Of a DNA stretch of 64,000 bases, positions 19,733-28,347 are shown piece by piece (position 1 is the first letter of the stretch; each line of letters starts with the position of its first letter). This stretch comes from Burkholderiales bacterium Ga0077547. GTDB taxonomy: Bacteria > Pseudomonadota > Gammaproteobacteria > Burkholderiales > Burkholderiaceae_C. The notes below the pieces were generated by a model, which saw nothing but the letters and a program-made list of their open reading frames with translations, did not search any database and was not told the DNA's origin. Position numbers and translations under genes: made by a program. Location: the NCBI GenBank assembly GCA_001464195.1, contig LNEY01000022.1, forward strand, positions 37,237-101,236. Reading direction: 5' to 3'.

Positions 19733-20719
19733 TCATTCGACGCGCTGCAGTTCGACCGCGATCTGGTCGCCCTGGTGCTCGCGGTTCAATTGTTCGGCGC
19801 GATGCGCCATGTGGCGCAACTGCGCTGCCGTTAACACACCAGGCGCCGGTGTGATGTCATGACAGCCGCTGCGCATCAGCGGGATGCCGCGGCGGTATTG
19901 CTCGCTTCCCCAGAACTGGAACGCATCGGCGTCGTCGGTGATGCGGCACACGCTGAACCCGCAGCGCTCGGCCAGCAACGCGATGCTCTGCCGCGAATGC
20001 AGCACCAGGTGCCGGGGCGCATCGAGCGCACACCAGTCGACGCCGTAGTGGCGCCAGGCGTGCGAACTCACCGTCGGAATACGCACCAGACAGCGGCCAC
20101 CGTGCGCCAGCAGGCGGTGCGCCGCGCGCAAGGCCGCCGGCTCGTCGAGGATGTGTTCGAGCGAGTGGTGGAACATCACCAGATCGAACGACGCCGTAGG
20201 CAAGGCGTCCAGTTCGGCCTTCTGCACGCGCAGGCCACCGCCCAGGTCGAGGTCATGCGCAATGAACGGGTCGACACCCTGCAGCCGGGTGTAGCCCGCC
20301 GACTGCAAGGCCAGCAGCAACTCGCCGCTACCGCAGCCCACATCAACGATGCGCGCGTCAGGCCGCAAGCTCAATGACTGCAAAGATGCCAACGCGCGGA
20401 AGGGTCGCCTCTGGGCCAGCACCCATCCCAAAGGGTTGAACTGCCCCGTGAGATGCCGGTTGCGCGCGCGCACCAGAAACCTGCCTAGGCGGCCCGGCGC
20501 CCTGCGCTCGCCGAACGAGTAATAGCCCTCGCCGTAATGACGCGACAAGTCCGCTGGGATGGCGGCAATCTGCAAGCAGCCGCAGGCTGCGCACAGCCGG
20601 TAGTCGAAGTGATCGCCAGGGCCGAACATCATGTCGCGCACCCGGTGGAGCTGGAACGGGCCGGCGCTGTCGCAGATGCGACAGTGCGGTTCTGTGTCGA
20701 TGCTCTCGACAGCGCTCAC
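19733..20719 (-). CDS. class I SAM methyltransferase with N-terminal Cys4 zinc-ribbon-like motif
   Basis: A 328-residue protein. The N-terminus carries two CxxC pairs, Cys13/Cys16 (CRIC) and Cys43/Cys46 (CAAC), likely a structural zinc site. The methyltransferase domain follows, with motif I IVDVGCGSGELLLAL at about 124-138 and the later block FHHSLEHILD. This architecture occurs in polysaccharide clusters, where such proteins methylate sugars. Start overlaps the GT2 stop by 4 nt. The acceptor is unknown. Confidence 0.85.
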   Translation of the reverse strand: MSAVESIDTEPHCRICDSAGPFQLHRVRDMMFGPGDHFDYRLCAACGCLQIAAIPADLSRHYGEGYYSFGERRAPGRLGRFLVRARNRHLTGQFNPLGWVLAQRRPFRALASLQSLSLRPDARIVDVGCGSGELLLALQSAGYTRLQGVDPFIAHDLDLGGGLRVQKAELDALPTASFDLVMFHHSLEHILDEPAALRAAHRLLAHGGRCLVRIPTVSSHAWRHYGVDWCALDAPRHLVLHSRQSIALLAERCGFSVCRITDDADAFQFWGSEQYRRGIPLMRSGCHDITPAPGVLTAAQLRHMAHRAEQLNREHQGDQIAVELQRVE

Positions 20720-21705
20720 AGCCGGCCCGCCATCACCGCCTCGAATTCATCGCGCGTCACGCGATCCATCGTCCGCGCCCGTTGCACCAGCCGCCACAGA
20801 AAGGCACGCAGTTCGCCTGGAGACCAATTGCCGCTGCGCCACAGCAGCGCGGCAACATACGGGAGGTAGACCACCAACCAGCACCACCAGCGCAGCGGAC
20901 CAAAACGCAGGCGCATGTGGATGAACCGGTTGAGGTAGTAGAGAAACACCTTGGCATTCTGGCGCGGGCCTGCCGCCGCGTTGAACGCTGAGCTGACCTT
21001 GTGCTGCACCACCGCCGCCGTCAGGCACACCGCCGACAGACCTCGGTCTCGCATCCACAGCGCGAGTTCGAAGTCTTCCTCGCCGAAGAAGAATCGCTCG
21101 GAGAACCCGCCCCGCGCCGCGAAATCGGCGGTGCGCACCGCGAAGCAGCAGCCGGTGAAAAAACTGCAAGCAATCTCGCCGCGCTGCGCGCCCTCGGCGC
21201 GAGGCCGGCCCGCGAGGTGATAGCGGCGTACGCCAACCGAGTGGATCACGCCACCGCAATTCCAGATGCGGTCACTGCCGTGCACCGTCAGCATCGGCAA
21301 GCAGGCGTAGCAGGCGGCATCGCCGACGAGGCGCACTGCGATGCGATCGAGCGCGTCGGCTTCAACCACGGTGTCGTTGTTCAGGAACACGGTGACGCCG
21401 CAACCCATCGCCACGGCTGCACGCAGCCCGAGGTTGCACCCGGCCGCAAAGCCGAGGTTCTCGCCGGCCTCGATCAGCACCGCCCGGGCACCGGTTCGCC
21501 GGGTTGGCAGCGCGACAGCTGTGGTGCTCAGCAGTTCGATGTCACGCTGTGCCAGCGCGTTCGTGATGTGCTGAACCGAGTCGTCTGTCGACCCGTTGTC
21601 GACGATGATGACCAGAGCCTGGTCGGACCCGGCATACAGCGAGGCCAGGCAGGCCAGCGTGTCGGCTGCGCCGTTCCAGTTGATGATGACCACGGCGAAT
21701 GTCAT
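20716..21705 (-). CDS. glycosyltransferase family 2, rhamnosyltransferase-like
   Basis: A 329-residue GT-A enzyme. It starts MTFAVVIINWNGAADTL, followed by IIVDNGSTDDSV and the metal-site region VFLNNDT, typical of WbbL/RfbN-type glycosyltransferases. Since rfbBDAC is in the same locus, a rhamnosyltransferase role is plausible but inferred. The start at 21705 overlaps the flippase stop by 4 nt; the much longer open frame upstream runs through the flippase gene and is rejected. Confidence 0.88.
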   Translation of the reverse strand: MTFAVVIINWNGAADTLACLASLYAGSDQALVIIVDNGSTDDSVQHITNALAQRDIELLSTTAVALPTRRTGARAVLIEAGENLGFAAGCNLGLRAAVAMGCGVTVFLNNDTVVEADALDRIAVRLVGDAACYACLPMLTVHGSDRIWNCGGVIHSVGVRRYHLAGRPRAEGAQRGEIACSFFTGCCFAVRTADFAARGGFSERFFFGEEDFELALWMRDRGLSAVCLTAAVVQHKVSSAFNAAAGPRQNAKVFLYYLNRFIHMRLRFGPLRWWCWLVVYLPYVAALLWRSGNWSPGELRAFLWRLVQRARTMDRVTRDEFEAVMAGRL

Positions 21706-22898
21706 CGGTGGATTCGGCACAGCCGCCAGACCATGCCGGTGTAGGTCAACCCTGCGATCAGCTTGGCCAGCGCGACCCCGGGCGGGCCGTACCGTTCTGC
21801 CAAGTTCGGCGCGATCAGCAGGAAGAGCACCATGGCCAGCGCGACGCCGGCGAACAGCCAGTGGGTTCGGCCACGCAGTTCGACCGGCTTCTGCACGAAG
21901 CCGGCAGAGGTCCACAGCGCGCCCGCTGCGACCAGCACCAGGGCAGTCGACACATCGTCGGTCAACGCTGCCGAAATTCGCCCCAGGCCCGACACCGACA
22001 ACGCAATTCCCATCAGCACACACAAGGCGCCAATCGCCAGCACCCCGAGCAGCGCAAGCCGGCGCAAGCGACGCAGCGCGGCCGCATCAGGATCGGCTGC
22101 TTGCGCCAGGTAGGTCGGCATCATCGCCTGCGCCAACGCGCCACCCAAGGCGGCGAACACCGCATTGATCACATCGGCCTGGGCCGCATACCGACCGCTC
22201 GCAACGAGCCCCGAGGCAGTAGCCACCACCGATCGCTCGGCCAGCGAAAGCGCAACGATCACCGCCATCCATCCTGCCAGGCCGACACCGTAGCCCACGT
22301 ACTGGGCATCGATCACTCGGCTGCCCGCAGGTACCAACGCCGCGCGCCGGGTGCCCACCAACAGCAGGCAAGCCAGCACCGACAACCCCTGCGCCAGCAA
22401 CGGCGATTCCGCGAGCGCGCCCCACCCATGAAACAGCACGAACGTCAGCACCAGAGCGAGGCCAGCGCGCCAGGCGTCGAGCGCAAACACGGCGTCAGCT
22501 CTCGCACTGGCAACAAACAAGCTGCGCCGGGTGTCCATGACCGCGAGCGCGGGGATCGACGCGATCGCGATCAGCGCCGCGCCCGACCATTCGCCACGCC
22601 ACGTCATATAGGCCGCGACCAGCGGGCAGGCCAGCGCCGCCGCGCACAAGGGCAAGCCGAGCAGACCCCAGCGCATGGCCGAAGGCGACAGTTCCCGGGC
22701 ATACCGCAGCATCGCCTGGGCACTGATCCCACCCACGAAACCGGCTGCGACACCCGCAGCCAGCAGAGCCAGGCTGTAGCGCGCGTAATCCTCGGGGCTC
22801 AGCGTGCCGATGCACAGCAGCGTCAGCCCCATCGACGCGATGGCGGGAACAACACGCGCCGCAGCGTACGTGGGCAAAGCTCGTAATGACTGCCTCAT
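21702..22898 (-). CDS. Wzx-like polysaccharide flippase (MATE/MVF superfamily)
   Basis: A 398-residue protein made almost entirely of hydrophobic segments (about 12), typical of O-antigen/oligosaccharide flippases that move undecaprenyl-PP-linked repeats to the periplasm. The N-terminal helix pair around VVPAIASMGLTLLCIG followed by SPEDYARYSLALLA is characteristic. The start at 22898 (MRQSLRALP) overlaps the upstream methyltransferase stop by 4 nt. No Wzy polymerase or ABC exporter gene accompanies it in this window. Confidence 0.85.
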   Translation of the reverse strand: MRQSLRALPTYAAARVVPAIASMGLTLLCIGTLSPEDYARYSLALLAAGVAAGFVGGISAQAMLRYARELSPSAMRWGLLGLPLCAAALACPLVAAYMTWRGEWSGAALIAIASIPALAVMDTRRSLFVASARADAVFALDAWRAGLALVLTFVLFHGWGALAESPLLAQGLSVLACLLLVGTRRAALVPAGSRVIDAQYVGYGVGLAGWMAVIVALSLAERSVVATASGLVASGRYAAQADVINAVFAALGGALAQAMMPTYLAQAADPDAAALRRLRRLALLGVLAIGALCVLMGIALSVSGLGRISAALTDDVSTALVLVAAGALWTSAGFVQKPVELRGRTHWLFAGVALAMVLFLLIAPNLAERYGPPGVALAKLIAGLTYTGMVWRLCRIHR

Positions 22899-23659
22899 CC
22901 CAACGCCGCGCCAACCCTGACGGGGCGATGCGCCACCATGAAGTAGCCCAGCGGAAACCGGGAGCCTGTCCGCGCCGCGATGCGCTGCCCCAGGCGACAG
23001 CGATCCAGCAGCGCGACAAGGCCCTGAACCGTGGAGGACAGCCCATGGCCGAGGGCGGGCACGTGCGTGAGGTGCTTGGCCAGCAGATCCGCAAGCACAT
23101 GGAGGCTGCCTCCGATGGGCAGCAGCAACGTCACATCCAAGCCCGCCTGAACAGCGAAGCGCCGCAACGCGTATTCGGTGTAGCGGGCGTAGTCGTGCGG
23201 TGCTTCGTGCACACCATACAAAAACGGCGTGTTCAGCAGCACATAGCCACCCGGGGACAGCAGGCGTGCCATCTCGCGCCACAGGGTCTCGGGTATGGCC
23301 ACGTGCTCCAGCACATCGGACAGGATGATCGTGTCGAACCTCGCATCCGCATACGGCAGCACCTGCGACAGATCGGCTTCCAGATCCAGGTATCCGCCAG
23401 CGTGCACCGACTGCGGCCAGTCCACGCAGGTCACCTCGTCAACCAGGCGGCGATAGGCGCCGTACAACGGCACCTTGCCACAACCCAGATCGATCAGCCG
23501 GCCACGCGCATAGCGAGGCAACTGCTGGTCGTAGAGGGCAGCGACGCAGTCTGTGATCAGCCGCGAGCCAACGCCAAGCTCAGCCGTGTCGCGCGAGGCT
23601 TGCCATCGACCCTGGCGCCGCACGTACTTGCTTTCGATCCAGCGGTCTTCATGGCGCAT
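22895..23659 (-). CDS. class I SAM-dependent methyltransferase
   Basis: A 254-residue protein. Motif I is RLIDLGCGKVPLYG at about 54-67, with the acidic strand end VTCVDWP near 77-82 and the LSDVLEHV block typical of the Methyltransf_11 group. It is encoded in the glycan run between the acetyltransferase (29-base gap) and the flippase (4-nt overlap), so a sugar or lipid-linked intermediate is the likely substrate. The precise function is unknown. Confidence 0.83.
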   Translation of the reverse strand: MRHEDRWIESKYVRRQGRWQASRDTAELGVGSRLITDCVAALYDQQLPRYARGRLIDLGCGKVPLYGAYRRLVDEVTCVDWPQSVHAGGYLDLEADLSQVLPYADARFDTIILSDVLEHVAIPETLWREMARLLSPGGYVLLNTPFLYGVHEAPHDYARYTEYALRRFAVQAGLDVTLLLPIGGSLHVLADLLAKHLTHVPALGHGLSSTVQGLVALLDRCRLGQRIAARTGSRFPLGYFMVAHRPVRVGAALG

Positions 23660-23688
23660 GAGGGCGAGTGAGACAGATCAGCGCTTGC

Positions 23689-24276
23689 TCACGCCAGCAC
23701 TTCTGCCGCCAGACAACACACCCCTTCGCGCAGCACATACCGCTCGCCAGTGGCCGGGCAGGAGGCGATGCCGTCGCCCTTGAGTGGCAAGCTCAGCGGC
23801 TCGCCGTGGCGACTCATCCAGCCAATCTGGCGCGCTGGCACGCCGACCACCAGTGCGTAATCCGGCACGTTGCGGCTCACGACCGCACCGGCTCCAATGA
23901 AGGCGTAGCGGCCGATGGTGGTGCCGCAGACCACGGTGCAATTGGCGCCGAGCGTCGCGCCTTGGCGGACCAGGGTCTTGCACAACTCGGCGCCACGCAA
24001 CACGCCAGCGCGGGGGTTGAACACATTGGTGAAGACCACGCTCGGGCCGCAGAACACGGCGTCTTCGAGCGTCACTGCGTCATAGACCGATACGTTGTTC
24101 TGGATGTTGACGTTGTGCCCGATGCTGACTTCGTTGCCGATGTACACACCTTGACCCAGCGCGCAGTTCGTGCCGATGCGGGCCCCTGCACACACATGCG
24201 CGAAGTGCGCCACGCGCGTCCCGTCCCCAAGTTGCGCACCTGGGTCGACCACAGCGGTCGGGTGAATCAGCCCCAT
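23689..24276 (-). CDS. left-handed beta-helix acyltransferase, WbpD/WlbB-like
   Basis: A 195-residue protein built of imperfect hexapeptide repeats ([40 protein letters not shown]) that form a trimeric beta-helix acetyltransferase. The block [21 protein letters not shown] resembles WbpD/WlbB, which N-acetylate a 3-amino sugar nucleotide from acetyl-CoA. It probably acts after the DegT aminotransferase. It is the first gene of the minus-strand glycan run and is divergent from lysS. Confidence 0.88.
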   Translation of the reverse strand: MGLIHPTAVVDPGAQLGDGTRVAHFAHVCAGARIGTNCALGQGVYIGNEVSIGHNVNIQNNVSVYDAVTLEDAVFCGPSVVFTNVFNPRAGVLRGAELCKTLVRQGATLGANCTVVCGTTIGRYAFIGAGAVVSRNVPDYALVVGVPARQIGWMSRHGEPLSLPLKGDGIASCPATGERYVLREGVCCLAAEVLA

Positions 24277-24451
24277 CAGCAGCCGGGCCGATCACGGCGG
24301 CAGGGCAAACCCACAGCGCCAGCGCGAGCTCTCATCGCACAGTGTCAGCAGAGACGTGTTTGAGCATGCGCCGGATTTTAGGCGCGGTAGCGGGCCTCTA
24401 GCGCGCAAAGCCCCCAACCTAAAATCAACGACCGTTCCCATCCTCGCCCCC

Positions 24452-26014
24452 ATGACTGCAGACCACGCCCCCTCCGCGCCGCACTCGCCCGCCACCGCCA
24501 GCCCTGCGCCGGACGAGAACCAGCTCATCACGGAGCGTCGAGAGAAGCTGTCCGCGATCCGTGTCGCCGCGCAAGCCAGTGGAGGCGTCGCCTTCCCGAA
24601 CGACTTCAAGCCTGCAAACCGCGCCGCTGAGCTGGTCTCGCACCACAGCGAGCGCAGCAACGAGGAACTCGAAGCGCTGAACCTCAACGTCAGCGTGGCA
24701 GGGCGCATGCTGCTGAAGCGGGTGATGGGCAAGGCCAGCTTCTGCACGCTGCAAGATGGCTCGCTCGGCACCACCGGCGGGCGCATCCAGCTGTTCGTCA
24801 CCAAGGACGCACTGGGCGAGGCGGCCTACGAATCGTTCAAGCACCTGGACCTGGGCGACATCCTCGGCGCCGAGGGGCTGCTGTTCAAGACCAAGACCGG
24901 CGAGCTGTCGGTGCGCGTGACCACGCTGCGCCTGCTGACCAAGAGCCTGCGCCCGCTGCCCGACAAGTTCCACGGCATGAGCGATCAGGAACAGAAGTAC
25001 CGCCAGCGCTATGTCGACTTGATCACCGACGACACCGCCCGCATGCGTTTCACCGCCCGCAGCAAGGCACTGAGCTCGATCCGCCAGTTCATGGTCGACC
25101 ACGGCTTCATGGAAGTGGAAACACCCATGCTGCACCCGATCCCTGGCGGCGCCAACGCCAAGCCCTTCGTCACCCACCACAACGCGCTCGACCAGCAGAT
25201 GTTCCTGCGCATCGCGCCCGAGCTGTACCTGAAGCGGCTGATCGTGGGTGGCTTCGAGCGGGTGTTCGAGATCAACCGCAGCTTCCGCAACGAAGGCATC
25301 AGCGTTCGGCACAACCCCGAATTCACGATGATGGAGTTTTACGCCGCGTACTGGAACCACCACGACCTGATGGACTACACCGAGCAGGTGCTGCGCCACG
25401 CCGCGCGCGGTGCCACCGGCTCGGCCACACTCACTTATGGCGGCAAGACGGTCGATCTGGACGCCCCTTTTGCACGGCTGACGGTGCGCGATTCACTGGT
25501 CGCCTACGCCGGCCTGAGCGCCGCCGAAGCAGGCGATGTGAAAGTACTGCACGCAAAGCTGAAGTCGCTGGGCGAGGAACCGCCGGCGCACTGGAAGCTG
25601 CCCGAGCTGCAGTTCGGCCTGTTCGAGGCCGTGGTCGAGGAACAGCTGTGGAACCCGACCTTCATCATCGATTACCCGGTCGAAGTCAGCCCGCTGGCAC
25701 GTGCTTCGGACACCGACCCCTCGATCACCGAGCGCTTCGAGCTGTTCATCACCGGCCGCGAATACGCCAACGGCTTTTCCGAGCTGAACGACGCCGAAGA
25801 CCAGGCTGAACGCTTTAAAAAGCAAATGGCCAACAAGGACGCTGGCGACGAAGAGGCGATGTACTACGACGCCGATTTCATCCGCGCACTGGAAATCGGC
25901 ATGCCGCCCACCGGCGGTTGCGGCATCGGCATCGATCGGCTGATGATGTTGATCACCGACAGCCCGAGCATCCGCGACGTGATCCTGTTCCCGTCACTGC
26001 GCAAGGAAGGTTAA
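24452..26014 (+). CDS. lysS: lysyl-tRNA synthetase, class II
   Basis: A 520-residue aminoacyl-tRNA synthetase. The N-terminal OB-fold anticodon domain ([19 protein letters not shown]) precedes the class II catalytic core: motif 2 in [20 protein letters not shown], and motif 3 in [13 protein letters not shown] near the C-terminus. The start at 24452 ([11 protein letters not shown]) was chosen because the upstream in-frame sequence lies in the divergent spacer. A TAAAAT box at 24420-24425 may be its -10 element, without a clear -35. Confidence 0.95.
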   Translation: MTADHAPSAPHSPATASPAPDENQLITERREKLSAIRVAAQASGGVAFPNDFKPANRAAELVSHHSERSNEELEALNLNVSVAGRMLLKRVMGKASFCTLQDGSLGTTGGRIQLFVTKDALGEAAYESFKHLDLGDILGAEGLLFKTKTGELSVRVTTLRLLTKSLRPLPDKFHGMSDQEQKYRQRYVDLITDDTARMRFTARSKALSSIRQFMVDHGFMEVETPMLHPIPGGANAKPFVTHHNALDQQMFLRIAPELYLKRLIVGGFERVFEINRSFRNEGISVRHNPEFTMMEFYAAYWNHHDLMDYTEQVLRHAARGATGSATLTYGGKTVDLDAPFARLTVRDSLVAYAGLSAAEAGDVKVLHAKLKSLGEEPPAHWKLPELQFGLFEAVVEEQLWNPTFIIDYPVEVSPLARASDTDPSITERFELFITGREYANGFSELNDAEDQAERFKKQMANKDAGDEEAMYYDADFIRALEIGMPPTGGCGIGIDRLMMLITDSPSIRDVILFPSLRKEG

Positions 26015-26051
26015 GGCGTCTGCGCGCGAGCGCCGTGGTGGGCCGCTATGT

Positions 26052-26296
26052 TCCGTTCATGTCCTCCGAGTCGGGCTGCGCCCAACTCTCCCCCTTTACT
26101 TCACTCCACACAGCGACCCACCGCGGCGCTCCTCTAAGCAACGGAGAAGTCGAAGGTTTCGAGTCTTCGCAAACAACGACGGTGCCTGCTGCCGAGGGTG
26201 TGGGGTGACCGGCGCAGCGAAGTAAAGGAGGAGCTATCGGCCGCAGGCCGATAGTGGGGGACATGAGCGGAGCCGGTTACCCCATGCCCTCGGCAG
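26052..26296. repeat. nested inverted-repeat (REP-like) intergenic element
   Basis: Between convergent lysS and the enoyl-CoA hydratase lies a set of nested palindromes. Arms at 26189-26212 and 26273-26296 match at 21 of 24 positions. Inside them a perfect 9-bp hairpin (CTATCGGCC-GCA-GGCCGATAG) spans 26234-26254. An outer copy on the left matches in inverted orientation: 26052-26067 with 26256-26271 (14 of 16), and 26088-26102 (CTCCCCCTTTACTTC) with 26219-26233 (14 of 15). It resembles a dispersed palindromic element and may also end transcription of both genes. The element family is not identified. Confidence 0.7.
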
Positions 26297-26307
26297 CACC
26301 CTGGCAT

Positions 26308-27096
26308 TCATCTGTGTTTGAACACCGGCTTGCGCTTGTTCACGAAGGCATCCATGCCTTCCTTCTGGTCTTCGGTGGCGAACAGCGAGTGGAACATTCG
26401 GCGCTCGTAGCCGATGCCGTCGGAAAGCGAGCCTTCGAAGGCGCGGTTGACGCACTCCTTGGCCATCATCACGCTCGGGCCGCTGAATTCGCAGACGCTT
26501 TTTGCAGCCTCCAGCGCCACGGTCATCAGTTCGGCAGCCGGCACCACGCGAGACACCAGGCCGGCCCGCTCGGCCTCGGCGGCATCCATCATCCGGCCCG
26601 TCAGCACCAGGTCCATCGCCTTGGCCTTGCCGATGGCTCGCGGCAGGCGCTGAGTGCCGCCCGCGCCGGGGATGATGCCGAGCTTGATCTCGGGCTGGCC
26701 GAACTTCGCGGTGTCGGCCGCGATGATGAAGTCGCACATCATCGCCAGCTCGCAGCCGCCCCCCAGCGCAAAACCGGCCACCGCCGCAATCACCGGCTTG
26801 CGGACGCTGCGCAACGCTTCCCAGTTGCGGGTGATGAAGTCACCCTTGTAGGCGTCCATGTAGGTCAGTACGGCCATCGCGCCGATGTCGGCGCCGGCCG
26901 CAAAGGCCTTCTCGCTGCCGGTGATGACGATGCAGCCGATGCCGTCGTCGGCATCGAAGGCCTGCAGCGCAGCGCCCAGCTCGCTCATCAGGGCGTCGTT
27001 GAGCGCATTGAGCTGCTTGGGCCGGTTCAGCGTGATCAGCCCGGTCTTCAGTGGGCCGTCTCCCACGGTGTCGGTGAGGATGAATTCGGTGGACAT
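26308..27096 (-). CDS. enoyl-CoA hydratase
   Basis: A 262-residue crotonase-fold enzyme that hydrates trans-2-enoyl-CoA in fatty-acid or aromatic (phenylacetate-type) degradation. Catalytic Glu116 (GGGCELAM) and Glu136 (FGQPEIKLG) are spaced 20 residues apart as in crotonase, and the oxyanion hole is visible in FAAGAD and GGGCE. The start at 27096 (MSTEFILTD) avoids a short basic extension. It stands alone between the repeat element and the DUF3108 gene, so its pathway is unclear. Confidence 0.9.
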   Translation of the reverse strand: MSTEFILTDTVGDGPLKTGLITLNRPKQLNALNDALMSELGAALQAFDADDGIGCIVITGSEKAFAAGADIGAMAVLTYMDAYKGDFITRNWEALRSVRKPVIAAVAGFALGGGCELAMMCDFIIAADTAKFGQPEIKLGIIPGAGGTQRLPRAIGKAKAMDLVLTGRMMDAAEAERAGLVSRVVPAAELMTVALEAAKSVCEFSGPSVMMAKECVNRAFEGSLSDGIGYERRMFHSLFATEDQKEGMDAFVNKRKPVFKHR

Positions 27097-27145
27097 GGCG
27101 GTTCTCCGTAGGCGGGGGGATCGTGGATGAAACATTAAAGCGTGT

Positions 27146-28321
27146 TCACTGGCCCAACTGCGGCCGCTGCTTGATCATCAGGTCGATGTAGGTTTCGCTG
27201 TCCTGCTGGATGCGGATGCGCACCGGCAGGTACCGCAGGCTGGGCGCGAACCAGACGGTGGCCGACAGCTCGTCGCCCTTGCGCGACTCGCGGCGGGGCT
27301 GCAGCGGGATCGCGTCGATCGCTCCGATCGGTGTGTACACCGACTCGGACGCGCGGATGTCGTAGGTCCAGACACTCATGCGGCGTGGCAGGGCCAGCGG
27401 CAACTCTATCGTGCCCCCAGGCTGCAGCAGCTGGGGTTGGCGTGTGAACAGGTAGGTGAGCTGCACGAACTGGCTCGCCGTGTCCTGCACGCCGGGCACG
27501 CGTTCGACGCGTTGTCCGTTGTTGAGCAGCACCGAATCAGGCTCCAGCGTGACGCTGGCGCGCTTGCGGTCCTTGAATGCGGCCTTGCTTTCCTCGTCGT
27601 AGCGCTCGGGCGCCAGGCCGGCGTCGCTCAAGCGCCCGTCGCTGCTCATGCGGCGCGAGTAGAGCGGCGCGAACGACGCGCCGACCACCACATCCAGGTG
27701 CACCTGGTAGCGCTCACCGACACGCACCCAGTCGACCTGTGCACTGCCGTAGACCTCGCCGCGGTAGTTGCCGGTCAGTTCGTAGGTGATGCGGGTGGAG
27801 GGTGGCCAGCCGAACGCCTCCACGCTTGCCGCGGGCGCCGATGCGGGCGCAGAGGCAGGGGCGGCTTCTGCCACCACCACAGGCAACGACGCCGCAGGCT
27901 CTGCGACCGAGGCGACCGCCGGTAAGGCCGAGGCCGCGGGCTCGGGCGCGCTCGCAGGCGGCTCGACGGGCGCTGCCGCCTGCACAGGCTCTGGTGCCGG
28001 TTCCGGCTCCGGCGCCGAGGCCGCCGGTTCGGGAGCCGAGGCGGCTTCAGCCGCTGGCGCGGCCTGCCGTGGCGGCCGCGGCGGCGCAACGGGGGCGGCG
28101 GGCGGCGGCAGGGCCGGTGGCTCGGGCGGCGTGCTGAACGCCATGTCTCGCACCGCCACCAGCTCGATGCGGGCCGGCTTCTTGCCCTGGTCGAAGTTGA
28201 TGATGCTGTCGTTGATGCTGCGCATCACGCAGGCGTGCATCAGCAGAACGGCGGCGACCAGCGCCACGTGGCCCGCGAACCGCCTGCGGCCGGCCACTGG
28301 GGCTTGCGCCTTGGACGTCAT
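27146..28321 (-). CDS. DUF3108 domain protein with Pro/Ala-rich linker
   Basis: A 391-residue envelope protein. A hydrophobic N-terminal segment (about 16-31, [15 protein letters not shown]) anchors or exports it. A low-complexity Pro/Ala/Glu/Ser tract spans roughly residues 60-160. The C-terminal domain, with [20 protein letters not shown] and later [17 protein letters not shown], matches the DUF3108 beta-rich periplasmic family. The start at 28321 fits; longer reading is unlikely. Function is unknown; the neighbouring M61 peptidase is 26 bases upstream in the same direction. Confidence 0.82.
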   Translation of the reverse strand: MTSKAQAPVAGRRRFAGHVALVAAVLLMHACVMRSINDSIINFDQGKKPARIELVAVRDMAFSTPPEPPALPPPAAPVAPPRPPRQAAPAAEAASAPEPAASAPEPEPAPEPVQAAAPVEPPASAPEPAASALPAVASVAEPAASLPVVVAEAAPASAPASAPAASVEAFGWPPSTRITYELTGNYRGEVYGSAQVDWVRVGERYQVHLDVVVGASFAPLYSRRMSSDGRLSDAGLAPERYDEESKAAFKDRKRASVTLEPDSVLLNNGQRVERVPGVQDTASQFVQLTYLFTRQPQLLQPGGTIELPLALPRRMSVWTYDIRASESVYTPIGAIDAIPLQPRRESRKGDELSATVWFAPSLRYLPVRIRIQQDSETYIDLMIKQRPQLGQ

Positions 28322-28347
28322 GGCAGGTGTCGAACAGGCCGCAGCGC

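Noticed and set aside
21699..22886. 395-codon plus-strand open frame
   Set aside because: Exactly antisense to the Wzx-like flippase; the translation is Gln/Arg/His-rich with no recognisable domain.
26046..26264. 72-codon minus-strand frame in the lysS downstream gap
   Set aside because: It consists of the inverted-repeat element itself and shows no protein character.
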